Notes under the pieces: model-generated
Database searches by the model: none
Seen by the model: only the letters and a program-made list of their open reading frames with translations
Told to the model about the DNA's origin: nothing
Made by a program: the position numbers and the translations under genes
Shown here: one piece after another, positions 8,361 to 18,603 of the stretch
Numbering within the stretch: position 1 is the stretch's first letter
How the letters are laid out: each line of letters starts with the position of its first letter
Assembly (NCBI GenBank): GCA_021413445.1
Contig: JAIOQI010000087.1
Coordinates: 1-46,032 of the forward strand
Source: Alphaproteobacteria bacterium
Lineage (GTDB): Bacteria > Pseudomonadota > Alphaproteobacteria > Micavibrionales > UBA2020
Length of the DNA stretch: 46,032 nt
Direction: 5' to 3'

Positions 8361-10207
8361 CCGACAGCCATGACCCCGTCGAGAACTTCAAGCAGGCGAC
8401 GCAATCGACCGCGCGCGTGCTTTCGGGGTGCGACGACGTCGAGGTCGTTTTCGGCGGGCATCTCGCGGAACTGAGCGGCAGGACCATCCATCTTCCATCG
8501 CTGCCCAAGCAGATGGAAGAGCACCTGACGCAATATATCCGGGGGCTGGCCGACGCCTTCGCGCTCCGGCTGCAATATCATGACCCCGCCCTGTATCAAC
8601 GCCTGATGCCCGCCGACCCGAAGGCGCGGGCGGTCTATCAGGCGCTCGAGGATGCGCGGGTGGAAGCGGTGGGGACGGAAAACTATCCCGGAGCCGCCAG
8701 CAACATCGAAGCGGCGCTGCGCCAGGAGGCCCGGCGGCAAAAGCTGGACCTGGTGACGGACAGGGACGATGCGCCTTTAAGCGAGGCGCTGCGGTTCCTC
8801 TCCCGCGAAGCCTTTACCGGCCGCGCTACGCCTGCGGAAGCGCAGAAGCTGGCCCGGATCTGGAAGCCCTGGCTCAAGGAACATCTGGGCGACGAGGGCT
8901 TGGCGCGGCTGAAGGGCGCACTGCATGACCAGGCGGCCTTTGCCCGGCTGGCCCACCAGCTTATCGACAGGATGGAGATGATGAGCACGCCGGCCGAGCC
9001 GCCGCCGTCGGACTCTGCGGACAATGAGGATCATAAGAAAGAGCAGGGCAGTGAAAAGAACCCTGACGACAGCTCTTCTTCGGAAAGCGCCTCCCCCCTC
9101 GGCATGAGCGAAGATGACGCGGGCGATACCGAGGGGCAGGAGGCCGACATCTCCGGCGGATTTGACCTGGAAGAACAGGGCGAGTCCCAGGAGGGCAAAG
9201 ACAAGGAAGCCCCGCGCCGCAACGCGCCGGTCAGTGCCGCCAGCCTGCTGCAGGGGGATTACAGGGTTTATACCGCCAAGTTTGATGAAACGGTCAGCGC
9301 CAAGGACCTGTGCGATGCCGAGGAGCTGCAAAAACTCCGCAAGCTGCTGGACAAGCAACTGGTCCATCTGCAGGGCGTGATTACGCGCCTTGCCAACCGC
9401 CTGCAAAGAAAACTGATGGCGCAGCAGACGCGGTCGTGGAGTTTTGACCTGGAGGAGGGGATCCTCGACAGCTCCCGCCTCAGCCGCATCATTGCCAATC
9501 CCTATCATCCCGTCACCTACAAGCAGGAGCGCAGCGCGGAGTTCCGCGATACCGTCGTCACGCTGCTGATCGACAATTCCGGCTCGATGCGCGGCCGCCC
9601 GATCACCATTGCGGCGATGAGCACCGACATCCTCGCCCGCACGCTGGAGCGCTGCGGGGTGCGGGTGGAAATCCTCGGCTTCACCACCCGCGCCTGGAAA
9701 GGCGGCGCGGCGCGCGAGCAGTGGCTTTCCGACGGCAAGCCGCCGAATCCCGGGCGTCTCAACGATCTCCGCCACATCATTTACAAGGATGCCGAGAGCC
9801 CCTGGCGGCATATGCGCGCCAATCTGGGGCTGATGCTGCGCGAGGGGCTGCTGAAGGAGAACATCGACGGCGAGGCCCTGCTGTGGGCCTATAACCGCCT
9901 GATGGCGCGCCCGGAGCAGCGCAAGATATTGATGGTTATTTCGGATGGCGCCCCCGTTGATGACTCAACCCTGTCGGCCAATCAGGGCAATTATCTGGAG
10001 GAGCATCTGCGCCGCGTCATCGACTGGATTGAAACGAAGACTGAAGTCCAGCTGATCGCCATCGGCATCGGCCACGACGTCACCCGTTATTACCGCCGCG
10101 CCGTCACGCTGGTCGATGTGGACGAATTGGGCGGCGTCATCACCGAAAAACTGGCGGAATTGTTCGAGGAAAAACCGCCCGGCCCGGTCAGGAAAAAAGG
10201 CCGTTGA
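8357..10207 (+). CDS. cobT: CobT-type VWA-domain protein (cobaltochelatase subunit family)
   Basis: This 616-aa partner of CobS has a helical N-terminal region (1-210), a long acidic Ser/Glu/Asp-rich linker (about 215-295), and a C-terminal von Willebrand A domain. The metal-ion-dependent adhesion site DNSGSM is at residues 406-411, and further VWA elements appear in [12 protein letters not shown] and AIGIGHDV. CobT and CobS make the AAA+/VWA complex analogous to ChlI/ChlD. Translation is coupled to cobS through an ATGA overlap. The 3' end overlaps the convergent glnE end by 20 nt. The biochemical role without CobN nearby is uncertain. Confidence 0.92.
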   Translation: MTDSHDPVENFKQATQSTARVLSGCDDVEVVFGGHLAELSGRTIHLPSLPKQMEEHLTQYIRGLADAFALRLQYHDPALYQRLMPADPKARAVYQALEDARVEAVGTENYPGAASNIEAALRQEARRQKLDLVTDRDDAPLSEALRFLSREAFTGRATPAEAQKLARIWKPWLKEHLGDEGLARLKGALHDQAAFARLAHQLIDRMEMMSTPAEPPPSDSADNEDHKKEQGSEKNPDDSSSSESASPLGMSEDDAGDTEGQEADISGGFDLEEQGESQEGKDKEAPRRNAPVSAASLLQGDYRVYTAKFDETVSAKDLCDAEELQKLRKLLDKQLVHLQGVITRLANRLQRKLMAQQTRSWSFDLEEGILDSSRLSRIIANPYHPVTYKQERSAEFRDTVVTLLIDNSGSMRGRPITIAAMSTDILARTLERCGVRVEILGFTTRAWKGGAAREQWLSDGKPPNPGRLNDLRHIIYKDAESPWRHMRANLGLMLREGLLKENIDGEALLWAYNRLMARPEQRKILMVISDGAPVDDSTLSANQGNYLEEHLRRVIDWIETKTEVQLIAIGIGHDVTRYYRRAVTLVDVDELGGVITEKLAELFEEKPPGPVRKKGR

Positions 10208-12968
10208 TATAAAACTTCCCTGACTTCTGCATCAATTGGTTGACGAGTTGTTTCAGGCGTTTGAAGGTCTTGATTTTTTCACCCTTGAGCACGCTTTGCG
10301 CCAGCGCCGACTTCAGCCCTGCGGAGGATTGACGCGGGTCGAAAGGCAGCTCTGCCGATAACCTGAGGAAGTGCTGCACGCCTTGGGCGAGGGCATAGTT
10401 TCTCGCCAGCGTCCGGCCGATGCCCTTTGCCAGGATTTTCTTTTTCACCAGGTTCTCCAGGCACGCCACCACATCCGCATGCGGCAGCGACTTGTAACGG
10501 TGCGCGTGCAGCAGGGTCAGGTAGTGCGCGATGAACAGGATGTCCATCATGCCGCCGCGCCGGTATTTCATGTTCCAGCGGTCTTTGGCGCCGAATTGTT
10601 TATCGACCTTCCGGCGCATCTCCATGACATCCTGCCGCAGTTTTTTGGGGTCGCGTTTTTGCGCGATGATGCTTTTTATTGTGTGCTCGAGTTTTTTCTT
10701 CAGGGCTTTGTCGGGTGACAGCACGCGGCTGCTGATGAGGCTCATGTGCTCCCAGGCCCAGGCCTTCTTTTGCTGGTATTCGGCAAAGCCCTCGAAACTG
10801 ACCGCCAGCGGGCCGTCATGGCCGGCGGGGCGGAGGCGGGTGTCCACCTCGTATAAAATCCCCTCGGCGGTCGGCGCGGTCAGGGCGGTCAGGATGCGCT
10901 GCATCAGGCGGATGTAATAGACATTGGGGGAAAGCGGCTTGGCGCCGCTGCTCAGTTTTTCTTTCGGGCTGACGTCATATACGGCGACAATGTCCAGGTC
11001 GGAATTGACGGCGAGGCTCTGCGCCGCGAAGCTGCCCATGGCGATCAGCGCCAGCGCGCCGGTCTTGAATTTTCCGTGGGTCTTTTCAAATTCTTTTTCA
11101 ATATGCGGCAGGAGGCAGTGCAGGCAGGCTTCGGCGATGTCGGAGAGGTAGCGGCTGACGCGGCGGAGCGGCGTCAGGGCTTTCAGGATATGGATGCCGG
11201 CATGAAAGCGCTTGTCGCGGGCGAAGCGGCGGGTGATGTCGAGGGTGTCCTGGTAATCCCGCGCCGTCGCCAGCAGGCGGCTGAGTTCCTGGCTGAGGAA
11301 TTCAATGTCGGGCAGCCGCCCGAAATAGTCTTTGGAGAGGACGCCCTCCAGCACTTCGGGATGGGTGCCGAGATGTTCCGCCATCGCCGGCGCGGTGCCC
11401 ATGATCTCCGCGACAAGCGCCATCTGCTGCGGGTTGTGCGCGAACATCGAGAAAATCGGCACGCCGGAGGGCAGGCGGCTTAAAAACTGGTCGAAACGGA
11501 TAAAGGCGTCGTCGGGATGCGGGGTGGCGCTCAGGGTCCGGAGCAGGTGGGGGATCATCTCGGTCAGGATCTGCCGCGCCCGTTCGCTGCGCACGGCGCG
11601 GTAACGCCCGTGATGCCAGCCGCGGATGGCGGGGGAGATTTTCTCCGGCTGCCGGAAGCCCATTTTACGGAGTGTCCCGAGGGTTTCTGGGTCATCCTCG
11701 ACGCCGGTAAAGACAAGGTTGCCGGTTTTCGCCAGGCTGGGACTTTCGGTGAAAAGACCGGCGTAGAGGGCCTTGACGGCGGAGGTTTTTTGCCCGAGGT
11801 CATGCAGGAATTTTTTTGCCGAGGCATAGCTCATGAAATGCGAAAAGCGCTCAAGGTCGGCGGGCCTGGCGGGAAGGCTGTGCGTCTGCAGGTCTTCCTG
11901 CATTTGCAGACGGTGTTCGGTATGGCGCAGGAACAGGTAGGCGTCTGTCAATGTATCCCGTGTCTTGGGCGGAATATGGCCGGTTTCGGCCAGGATACGC
12001 AGGGCGGAAAGGGTGTCCGGCACGCGCAGCTGCGGCTCGCGTCCGCCGTATATCAGCTGCTGGGTCTGGACGAAAAATTCTATCTCGCGGATGCCGCCGT
12101 GGCCGAGCTTGACGTTGAAGGCATCGCCGGATTTTTTTTGCCGGGCGTTGATCTGCCGCTTGATGGAATGGATGTCCTGAATGGCGGCGAAATCCAGGTT
12201 CTTGCGCCAGATCCAGGCCTGCATGATCGCCATGAAATCCCGGCCGACCGAGACGTCTCCGGCGACCGGGCGCGCCTTTATCATGGCGGCGCGCTCCCAG
12301 TTCTGGCCGAGGGTGCTGTAATAGGTTTCCGCCGCCGCCATCGAGACGGCCAGCGGCATGGCGCCGGGGTCCGGCCTGAGCCTAAGGTCGGTGCGGAACA
12401 CATAGCCGTCTTTGGTCGTCTGATCGAGCAGCCGCGCCAGGTCGCGGGTCAGGCGAATGAAGAAGTTCTGGCTTTCTTCTTTGTTGATGAGGGGTGATTT
12501 TTGCGCATCGAAAACCACCATCAGGTCGATGTCGCTGGAGTAGTTCAGCTCATGCGCCCCCCATTTGCCGAGGGCGATGACGCAGACGCCGCAAGCTTCG
12601 GTGCCGGACGGGCGGATTTTCTTCTCCCGCTGCGCCTGCTGCAAAAGATGACGAAGTCCCTGCTGCACGCAGAAATCGGCGAAGGCGGAAAGATGGGCCA
12701 TGACGGTGACGTCATCCCATTCTTTTTTCAGGTCGGCGATGGCGGTCAGCGTGGCGACCTGCCGTTTCGCCTGCCGCAGGATCGCCATGACATCATCGGT
12801 TTTGGTTGTCTGGTGAAGGGATTTTTCGGCCTGTTTCAGAATATCGTCAAAGGTGGTTTCTTTTCGCCAGTGCGGGAGATTGGCGGACAGATAGGGGCTA
12901 TGCCCCCGAATCAGCGCCTGCCAGTCTGCGGGTAACTTTTGCCGATGCTTCGGAAAATGGGTGCTCAA
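10188..12968 (-). CDS. glnE: Bifunctional glutamine-synthetase adenylyltransferase/removase
   Basis: GlnE adds AMP to glutamine synthetase or removes it, tuning nitrogen assimilation in response to PII and glutamine. The roughly 926-aa protein shows the expected duplicated nucleotidyltransferase units: [18 protein letters not shown] in the first half and [18 protein letters not shown] in the second, each with an adjoining GlnD-type helical region. The second lacks the usual GKLG-x-x-E pattern but keeps the SD-x-D metal site. I prefer a TTG start at 12968, which has GGAAAGAG eight nt upstream. A longer frame from GTG 13007 overlaps a likely promoter. The gene is convergent with cobT (20-nt overlap) and divergent from the AsmA-like gene. 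Confidence 0.93.
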   Translation of the reverse strand: MSTHFPKHRQKLPADWQALIRGHSPYLSANLPHWRKETTFDDILKQAEKSLHQTTKTDDVMAILRQAKRQVATLTAIADLKKEWDDVTVMAHLSAFADFCVQQGLRHLLQQAQREKKIRPSGTEACGVCVIALGKWGAHELNYSSDIDLMVVFDAQKSPLINKEESQNFFIRLTRDLARLLDQTTKDGYVFRTDLRLRPDPGAMPLAVSMAAAETYYSTLGQNWERAAMIKARPVAGDVSVGRDFMAIMQAWIWRKNLDFAAIQDIHSIKRQINARQKKSGDAFNVKLGHGGIREIEFFVQTQQLIYGGREPQLRVPDTLSALRILAETGHIPPKTRDTLTDAYLFLRHTEHRLQMQEDLQTHSLPARPADLERFSHFMSYASAKKFLHDLGQKTSAVKALYAGLFTESPSLAKTGNLVFTGVEDDPETLGTLRKMGFRQPEKISPAIRGWHHGRYRAVRSERARQILTEMIPHLLRTLSATPHPDDAFIRFDQFLSRLPSGVPIFSMFAHNPQQMALVAEIMGTAPAMAEHLGTHPEVLEGVLSKDYFGRLPDIEFLSQELSRLLATARDYQDTLDITRRFARDKRFHAGIHILKALTPLRRVSRYLSDIAEACLHCLLPHIEKEFEKTHGKFKTGALALIAMGSFAAQSLAVNSDLDIVAVYDVSPKEKLSSGAKPLSPNVYYIRLMQRILTALTAPTAEGILYEVDTRLRPAGHDGPLAVSFEGFAEYQQKKAWAWEHMSLISSRVLSPDKALKKKLEHTIKSIIAQKRDPKKLRQDVMEMRRKVDKQFGAKDRWNMKYRRGGMMDILFIAHYLTLLHAHRYKSLPHADVVACLENLVKKKILAKGIGRTLARNYALAQGVQHFLRLSAELPFDPRQSSAGLKSALAQSVLKGEKIKTFKRLKQLVNQLMQKSGKFYINGLFS

Positions 12969-12997
12969 AGGGATTACTCTTTCCAGGGAAATATAGC

Positions 12998-13029
12998 TAT
13001 AATACACCTCTGTTTATGTTGCTGGTCAA
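12998..13029. promoter_or_regulatory. Overlapping divergent -10 elements between glnE and the AsmA-like gene
   Basis: A perfect TATAAT lies on the plus strand at 12998-13003, without a clear -35. On the minus strand the same bases give TATTAT (13004-12999) with a TTGACC at 13029-13024, 19 nt apart. A second TTGACC follows at 13035-13030. The arrangement would allow both divergent genes to be driven from one spot, and would place the glnE start downstream of 13005, supporting the TTG at 12968. Confidence 0.4.
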
Positions 13030-13046
13030 GGTCAATAAAAGACATC

Positions 13047-16000
13047 GTGAAAAAACATATACACCATTTTAGCCGTGGCATGGTCATTGGCTTCGAGTTT
13101 CTGGGTGTGCTCGCTGTCATTATTTTCGCAGCCTGGCTGCTGCTGATCATTCGCCTGTCCCAGGGGCCGATGAATGTGGACTTCCTGACCCGGGCGATCG
13201 AAAAGGGGCTGAACAGCCAGCAAACGGGTTTCGAGTTCAACGTGGGGTCCACGCTGCTGACCTGGGGCGGATCGACCCAGCCGTTTGAATTCGAAATGGA
13301 CCATGTCCGGATCAATCGCACTGACAAGACGCCGGTGCTGTCCGTCAGGAAAATCGGCATCCAGCTTTCCAAACGGCACCTGGTTTTTGGCGTATTTGTG
13401 CCGCGAGTCATTAAAATCTACGGCCCTGCCTTGCGCGTCATACACAGCGAGGATGGCCGCTTCCTTCTGAATATGAGGGATCAGGACCTAGCTGCGGAGC
13501 CCGGGGCCGAAACCGAAAGCGATACCATGAGCCAGGCCGAATTTATGCGGAGCCTGATCTCCCTGCTGAAGGACGGGGGAACGCCCAGCATTCTGGCGGG
13601 TCTTCAGCAGATTTCAATTGCGAATGCCGCAGTCCTATACGATGACAAAATCCTGAATGTCAGTTGGAGATCAAGAGACTCCAATGTGATGTTTACCCGC
13701 GGAAGAGGCGGGCTGCTGGTCGATTCCAACGCGAACATAGAGATGGATAAGGAGCATACGGCCGCTGTGCGGGGCAGTTTCTATTACAACTGGAAAACGC
13801 TTCAGCCTAATGGGGTCATTTATCTGGCGGGTTTCAATCCGGCGCTGTTCGCACAGCAAAGCGAGCAGTTTAAGGGTTTTTCCGGCGTGGACCTCCCGCT
13901 CAAGGGCAGTGTTTCCTTTGCCATGGATCAGGATTTTAAATTGGGTTACGGGCGCTTCGTGCTGGGCGCCGATTCCGGCAAGTTTAACGCTCTTGAGCTT
14001 TATGCGAGCCCTCTGTCCGTTAAAAGCTTTTATACGCAGGGCTGGTTCAATGCCGCGACCCGGGAGGCTGCGATTGAACAGCTGCATGTTGATCTGGATG
14101 GCCCGAAACTGGACGTCAGGGCCGAAGTGCGAAAGCAGGCTGAGGCTGACAGTCATATTATTCAGGTCAAGGCATTGCTGCAAAACATGCAGCTGGATCA
14201 TCTGAAAGAGTACTGGCCGGAAAAGCTGACCCCTGATCCCAGAAGATGGGTCACCGGGCATCTCTCTGCCGGCATCGCCACCAAGGCGACCTTAAGCCTG
14301 TCCATGCTGGCGCCGCAGGGAGATTTTAACAGCCTGAAGCTGCAGAAGGTGGGCGGACAGATCGATTTTAACGGCATCAAGGTCGATTATTTTGCGCCAT
14401 TGATGCCGGTGACCAAAGTGAGCGGCAGGGCCACCTACGACCAAAAATCTTTTAATATCGACGTGAACGGCGGCGTATTGGGCGGTATGCAGGTGACAAA
14501 ATCGAAAGTCAGCATTACCGGTCTGGATACCCAGGATGAGAAGACGCACTCCAAAATAGAGATCGACGCGGCCCTCAACGGCCCGCTGCGCACCGCGCTG
14601 AAAGTGCTGGACGGCGAGCCGCTGCAATATCCGCAGAAACTGGGGATTCGCGCGGCGGAGGTGGTGGGCCGTTCGGATGTAAGCGTCAACTTCAAGTTTC
14701 CTCTTTACGAGAAATTGGCCCTTACGGACGTAAAAGTGGCGGCGCAGGCGAAGCTGAACGAGGTCACGCTCAAGGGCATCGCTGCCGGCCTTGATCTCAC
14801 CGGCGGGCCGATGGATGTGGCGCTGAATGCCGGCGCCCTGACGGTCAAGGGCTCCGGCAAGCTGGACGGAATGCCTGTTGAATTCAACTGGCTGAAGGAT
14901 TTTTCGGCAGGAGCCGAAATCACCAGCAAGGTCGAGGCCAAGCTGCCCCTGGATGTGCCGGCGCTGGCGAAGTTCGGCGTTCCCGGCGATCTCAAGGCGG
15001 CGGGGACGCTTCCCGCCAATGTCACCTATATGGTGGCCAAGGACAATACGGCGACACTGCTTCTGAAGGGGGACATTACGCCGACGGCCTTCACCATTCC
15101 GGTGGCCAATTTCGAGAAAAAGGAAGGCAGCCCGGGCGCCCTTGACCTGTTTCTGCACTTCAACAAAGGCGGCATACTTTCCGAGATTTCCGGCCTGAGT
15201 TTGGAGACGGAGGGGGCACTCCTGAAGGGGGATATTGAGCTGGGGTCTGACGGAAAATCCCTGAAAAGCGTGAATTTCAGCCAGGTCAGGCTGGGCGATA
15301 CGGATATTGCGCTTGAGGCCGACAATCGCGGCGCGGGCGGTTATGTCGTCAAAATCACCGGCAGGCAGTTTGATGCCTCGTCGATGCTGGCTGATAATGA
15401 CAAGCCCAACAGCGATGAAGATGCGGCAAAGCCCGTCCTACCGCTGACGGTCTCGATGGCGGTCGATCAGCTTGTGACCGGAAAAGAGAAATACATCGAG
15501 CAGGTCAAGATGTTCCTGCGCCGGAATGGCTGGAGCCGTATCGAACAGTTGGAAATAGACGGGACTTCGGGGGGCAAGCCGCTTTATCTGCGTTATATGC
15601 CGGCGCCGAAGGGGCATACATTGAGGTTTGAAGCCGACAATGCCGGCGCCGCGCTGAGCGCTCTTGGAATTTCGAATGACATGCGCGGCGGAAAGCTTGT
15701 CGTCAGCGGCCAGCCAACCCAGAAAAACGGAGGTGTGCGGGATCTGGCCGGCGCGGTGACGGTGACGGATTTTTCCCTTGTCAATGTGCCGGTGCTGGGC
15801 AGGCTTTTAAATGCCATGTCCCTGAGCGGCATCGTGGAGCTCCTGAATGGCAAGGGTATCGCCTTCAAAAAAATGCGCGCCCAGTTTCAGTGGATCGACA
15901 AGGGGCAGCCGGAAAGCGCCAAAAATACCCGTATCATCAGGCTCAAGAACGGGGAAACCTCCGGCGCTTCCCTGGGGCTGACGTTTGAGGGAAATATCGA

Positions 16001-16229
16001 CAACTGGACAAACACGCTGGACATGGATGGAACGATCATTCCCGTGTCTGACCTGAACAAGATCGTGAACGTTATCCCGCTGGTCGGCAACATCCTGACG
16101 GGAGGGGGGAAGGGTATTTTTGCCGCGACTTATACCGTCAAAGGCCCCAAGGACCAGCCGACCGTCACGGTCAACCCGCTCGCGGTTCTGGCGCCGGGAA
16201 TTTTCAGGAAATTATTCTTTGAAAAATAG
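13047..16229 (+). CDS. AsmA/YhdP-like membrane-anchored protein (about 1060 aa)
   Basis: This very large protein has a basic N-terminus (KKHIHHFSRG), one membrane segment (VLAVIIFAAWLLLIIRL), and about 1000 residues rich in beta-strand repeats. A DUF3971-like middle and an AsmA-like C-terminal region follow (PVLGRLLNAMSLSGIVELL, then IPLVGNILTGGGKGIFAATY). Relatives such as YhdP and TamB form long periplasmic beta-taco bridges thought to carry phospholipids to the outer membrane. The start is uncertain: a GTG at 13047 keeps the basic residues before the membrane helix, while ATG 13080 is the next option. The stop touches the convergent tyrS stop without a gap. Confidence 0.8.
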   Translation: MKKHIHHFSRGMVIGFEFLGVLAVIIFAAWLLLIIRLSQGPMNVDFLTRAIEKGLNSQQTGFEFNVGSTLLTWGGSTQPFEFEMDHVRINRTDKTPVLSVRKIGIQLSKRHLVFGVFVPRVIKIYGPALRVIHSEDGRFLLNMRDQDLAAEPGAETESDTMSQAEFMRSLISLLKDGGTPSILAGLQQISIANAAVLYDDKILNVSWRSRDSNVMFTRGRGGLLVDSNANIEMDKEHTAAVRGSFYYNWKTLQPNGVIYLAGFNPALFAQQSEQFKGFSGVDLPLKGSVSFAMDQDFKLGYGRFVLGADSGKFNALELYASPLSVKSFYTQGWFNAATREAAIEQLHVDLDGPKLDVRAEVRKQAEADSHIIQVKALLQNMQLDHLKEYWPEKLTPDPRRWVTGHLSAGIATKATLSLSMLAPQGDFNSLKLQKVGGQIDFNGIKVDYFAPLMPVTKVSGRATYDQKSFNIDVNGGVLGGMQVTKSKVSITGLDTQDEKTHSKIEIDAALNGPLRTALKVLDGEPLQYPQKLGIRAAEVVGRSDVSVNFKFPLYEKLALTDVKVAAQAKLNEVTLKGIAAGLDLTGGPMDVALNAGALTVKGSGKLDGMPVEFNWLKDFSAGAEITSKVEAKLPLDVPALAKFGVPGDLKAAGTLPANVTYMVAKDNTATLLLKGDITPTAFTIPVANFEKKEGSPGALDLFLHFNKGGILSEISGLSLETEGALLKGDIELGSDGKSLKSVNFSQVRLGDTDIALEADNRGAGGYVVKITGRQFDASSMLADNDKPNSDEDAAKPVLPLTVSMAVDQLVTGKEKYIEQVKMFLRRNGWSRIEQLEIDGTSGGKPLYLRYMPAPKGHTLRFEADNAGAALSALGISNDMRGGKLVVSGQPTQKNGGVRDLAGAVTVTDFSLVNVPVLGRLLNAMSLSGIVELLNGKGIAFKKMRAQFQWIDKGQPESAKNTRIIRLKNGETSGASLGLTFEGNIDNWTNTLDMDGTIIPVSDLNKIVNVIPLVGNILTGGGKGIFAATYTVKGPKDQPTVTVNPLAVLAPGIFRKLFFEK

Positions 16230-17486
16230 TCAGTCGGGCACAATGACCAGGACGTGCTTCTTCTTCCCGGCGGATAATTTAATAGTTTTATCGGCGGACA
16301 GGTAGGCAGGCGTGACCAGCAGTTGCTCGTCGGCGACTTTTTCATCGTTGATGCGCGCCCCGCCGCCGGCGATCAGCCGCCGCGCTTCCCCGCCGGATGC
16401 CGCCAGACCGGCGTCTTTGAACAGCATGAATGCCGGTATCCCGTCCGCCAGCTTGGCGCGGGGGAGGGTGATGGTGGGCAGCCCTTCGGCTGCCGCGCCT
16501 TCCTCAAAAGTCTTGCGCGCGGTTTCTGCGGCTTCCTTTGCCTTGGCTTCGCCATGGCATAGTTTTGTCACCTCAAACGCCAGCGTTTTCTTGGCATCGT
16601 TGATCTCAGAGCCCTTCAGGGCTTCCAGCCGCTTTACGTCGTCCATCGGCAAGACCGTCAGCAGGCGCAGCAGCTTGCCGACATCCTTGTCGTCGGTATT
16701 GCGCAGGTATTGGTAAAAATCGTAGGGGGAGAGCATGTCCTCGTTCAGCCAGATGGCGCCGGAAGCGGATTTCCCCATCTTTGAGCCGTCCGATTTGGTG
16801 AGCAGCGGGCAGGTGAACCCGAAAGACTCTTTTTGCAGGACGCGCCGGTTAAGCTCGACGCCGTTGAGGATGTTCCCCCACTGGTCTGAAGCGCCCAGCT
16901 GCAATATGCAGTTATGGCGCTTGCTGAGCTCGTAATAATCATAGGCCTGCATAATCATGTAATTGAATTCGAGGAAGGTGAGCGGCTGTTCGCGCTCCAG
17001 CCGCAGCTTGACGCTGTCGAAGGTCAGCATGCGGTTGATGGTGAAATGGCGGCCGAACTCGCGCAGGAAATCAATGTATTTCAGGTCGCGGAGCCAGGCG
17101 TCGTTGTTGACGAGGATAGCGTCCGTCTTGCCGGCGCCAAAAGAAAGATATTTGGCGAAAATCTTTTGTATGCCCGCGATGTTGGCGTTGATCGCGTCGT
17201 CCGTCAGGAGTTTCCGGGATTCGTCCTTGCCGGAGGGGTCGCCGACCTTGGTCGTGCCGCCGCCCATCAGCACAATCGGCTTGTGCCCCGTCTTTTGCAG
17301 CCAGTAGAGCATCATCACGGGCAGGAGGCTGCCGATATGGAGGCTGGGCGCCGTGGCGTCAAAACCGATGTAGGCGGTGACAACGCCTTCGCTCAGCTTT
17401 TTATCCAGCCCCTCCAGGTCGGTGCACTGGTGCAAAAACCCGCGTTCCTGCATGATTTTTAGAAATTCCGAGCGTAAGGTCGTCAC
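16230..17486 (-). CDS. tyrS: Tyrosyl-tRNA synthetase
   Basis: TyrS charges tRNA-Tyr with tyrosine. The class I signatures are present: HIGS at residues 50-53 in [12 protein letters not shown], and KMGKS in [11 protein letters not shown] as the KMSKS loop. A C-terminal S4 RNA-binding domain (about 350-418) contains [19 protein letters not shown] chose the GTG at 17486, which has GAGG six nt upstream and gives [17 protein letters not shown], matching the family's usual N-terminus and length (418 aa). An ATG at 17498 is the alternative. The gene diverges from anmK and ends flush against the AsmA-like gene. Confidence 0.95.
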   Translation of the reverse strand: MTTLRSEFLKIMQERGFLHQCTDLEGLDKKLSEGVVTAYIGFDATAPSLHIGSLLPVMMLYWLQKTGHKPIVLMGGGTTKVGDPSGKDESRKLLTDDAINANIAGIQKIFAKYLSFGAGKTDAILVNNDAWLRDLKYIDFLREFGRHFTINRMLTFDSVKLRLEREQPLTFLEFNYMIMQAYDYYELSKRHNCILQLGASDQWGNILNGVELNRRVLQKESFGFTCPLLTKSDGSKMGKSASGAIWLNEDMLSPYDFYQYLRNTDDKDVGKLLRLLTVLPMDDVKRLEALKGSEINDAKKTLAFEVTKLCHGEAKAKEAAETARKTFEEGAAAEGLPTITLPRAKLADGIPAFMLFKDAGLAASGGEARRLIAGGGARINDEKVADEQLLVTPAYLSADKTIKLSAGKKKHVLVIVPD

Positions 17487-17489
17487 GAT

Positions 17490-17518
17490 TTGCCTCATTC
17501 GTTTAATTCGATTACTAT
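17490..17518 (+). promoter_or_regulatory. Possible promoter for anmK-tsaC
   Basis: TTGCCT at 17490-17495 and TACTAT at 17513-17518 are 17 nt apart, which would start the mRNA near 17525, before the AGAGG and ATG of anmK at 17542. Each hexamer has four matches to consensus. It overlaps the 5' end of the divergent tyrS gene. Confidence 0.35.
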
Positions 17519-17541
17519 ATATCGGACAGAGGTAAAAGCCA

Positions 17542-18603
17542 ATGAAGATATACAGGGTTATCGGCCTGATGAGCGGCACGTCGCTGGACGGCATCGACGC
17601 GGCGTTGCTGCAAACGGACGGCGAGGGTCATATCGTGCGCGAGGCTTTCCTGACCGTGCCTTATGACGAAGGGCTGCGGGCGGAGATTCGCGGCTGTTTC
17701 GGGAAGACGGCGGAGCAGGCGCGGGAAGTGGAGCTCGCCCTGACGGTGGCCCACGCCGAGGCCGTGCGTCAGCTGCTTGAAACAACGCAGGCCGGGGAGG
17801 TGGACCTGATCGGCTTTCACGGACAGACCATCTCTCATGCGCCTGCGCTCGGGCATACTTGCCAGATCGGCGACGGCGCCTTGCTGGCAGCCATGACCGG
17901 TATCAAGGTGGTGAATGATTTCCGCACCGCGGACGTCAGGGCGGGCGGGCAGGGGGCGCCGTTGGTGCCTGTCTATCATCAGGCGCTTGGTAGCAAGCTG
18001 GATAAGCCGGTCGTGTTTTTGAATATCGGAGGGGTGGCGAATGTCACCTATGTGGGAAGAAACGGCGAACTGATCGCCTTTGACACCGGCCCCGGCAACG
18101 CCCTGATCGACGACTGGATGCTTAAAAAAATCGGCCATAAATTTGACGCCGGGGGAAAAATCTCCCTCTCCGGCAGGGTCGATGAAGCGGTTTTAGGGCA
18201 GCTTCTGGGGCATCCGTTCTTCGCATCGCCCGTGCCAAAATCGCTGGACCGCAACGACTTTGTGTCGCAGGCATGGGAGCATTTATCCGTTGCCGACGGC
18301 GCAGCGACGCTGGCGGCTTTTACGGTGCAGTCGATTGTAAAGGCCGCCCAGCACTTCCCGGAGCCGCCGAAACAGTGGGTCGTGGCCGGCGGCGGGCGGC
18401 ATAACCAATTTCTGATGCGGCAGTTGCAGCAGCACACCCATGTTCCGGTCTTGTCCATCGATGCCTTGGGGCTGGACGGCGATGCGATTGAAGCGGAAGC
18501 CTTTGCGTATCTGGCGGTGCGGAGCATCAAGGGGCTGCCGATCAGTTTCCCCTCAACGACGGGAGTCCCGCAACCGATGACCGGCGGGAGGCTGTATCCG
18601 TGA
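17542..18603 (+). CDS. anmK: Anhydro-N-acetylmuramic acid kinase
   Basis: AnmK cleaves and phosphorylates 1,6-anhydro-MurNAc to MurNAc-6-phosphate in peptidoglycan recycling. The 353-aa protein shows the family's opening [16 protein letters not shown] (residues 8-23), [14 protein letters not shown], a [20 protein letters not shown] stretch, [21 protein letters not shown] and a late VVAGGGRHN. An AGAGG lies nine nt before the ATG. The stop overlaps the tsaC GTG start by 4 nt (GTGA), so tsaC translation is probably coupled to it. It diverges from tyrS, as is common in Alphaproteobacteria. Confidence 0.95.
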   Translation: MKIYRVIGLMSGTSLDGIDAALLQTDGEGHIVREAFLTVPYDEGLRAEIRGCFGKTAEQAREVELALTVAHAEAVRQLLETTQAGEVDLIGFHGQTISHAPALGHTCQIGDGALLAAMTGIKVVNDFRTADVRAGGQGAPLVPVYHQALGSKLDKPVVFLNIGGVANVTYVGRNGELIAFDTGPGNALIDDWMLKKIGHKFDAGGKISLSGRVDEAVLGQLLGHPFFASPVPKSLDRNDFVSQAWEHLSVADGAATLAAFTVQSIVKAAQHFPEPPKQWVVAGGGRHNQFLMRQLQQHTHVPVLSIDALGLDGDAIEAEAFAYLAVRSIKGLPISFPSTTGVPQPMTGGRLYP

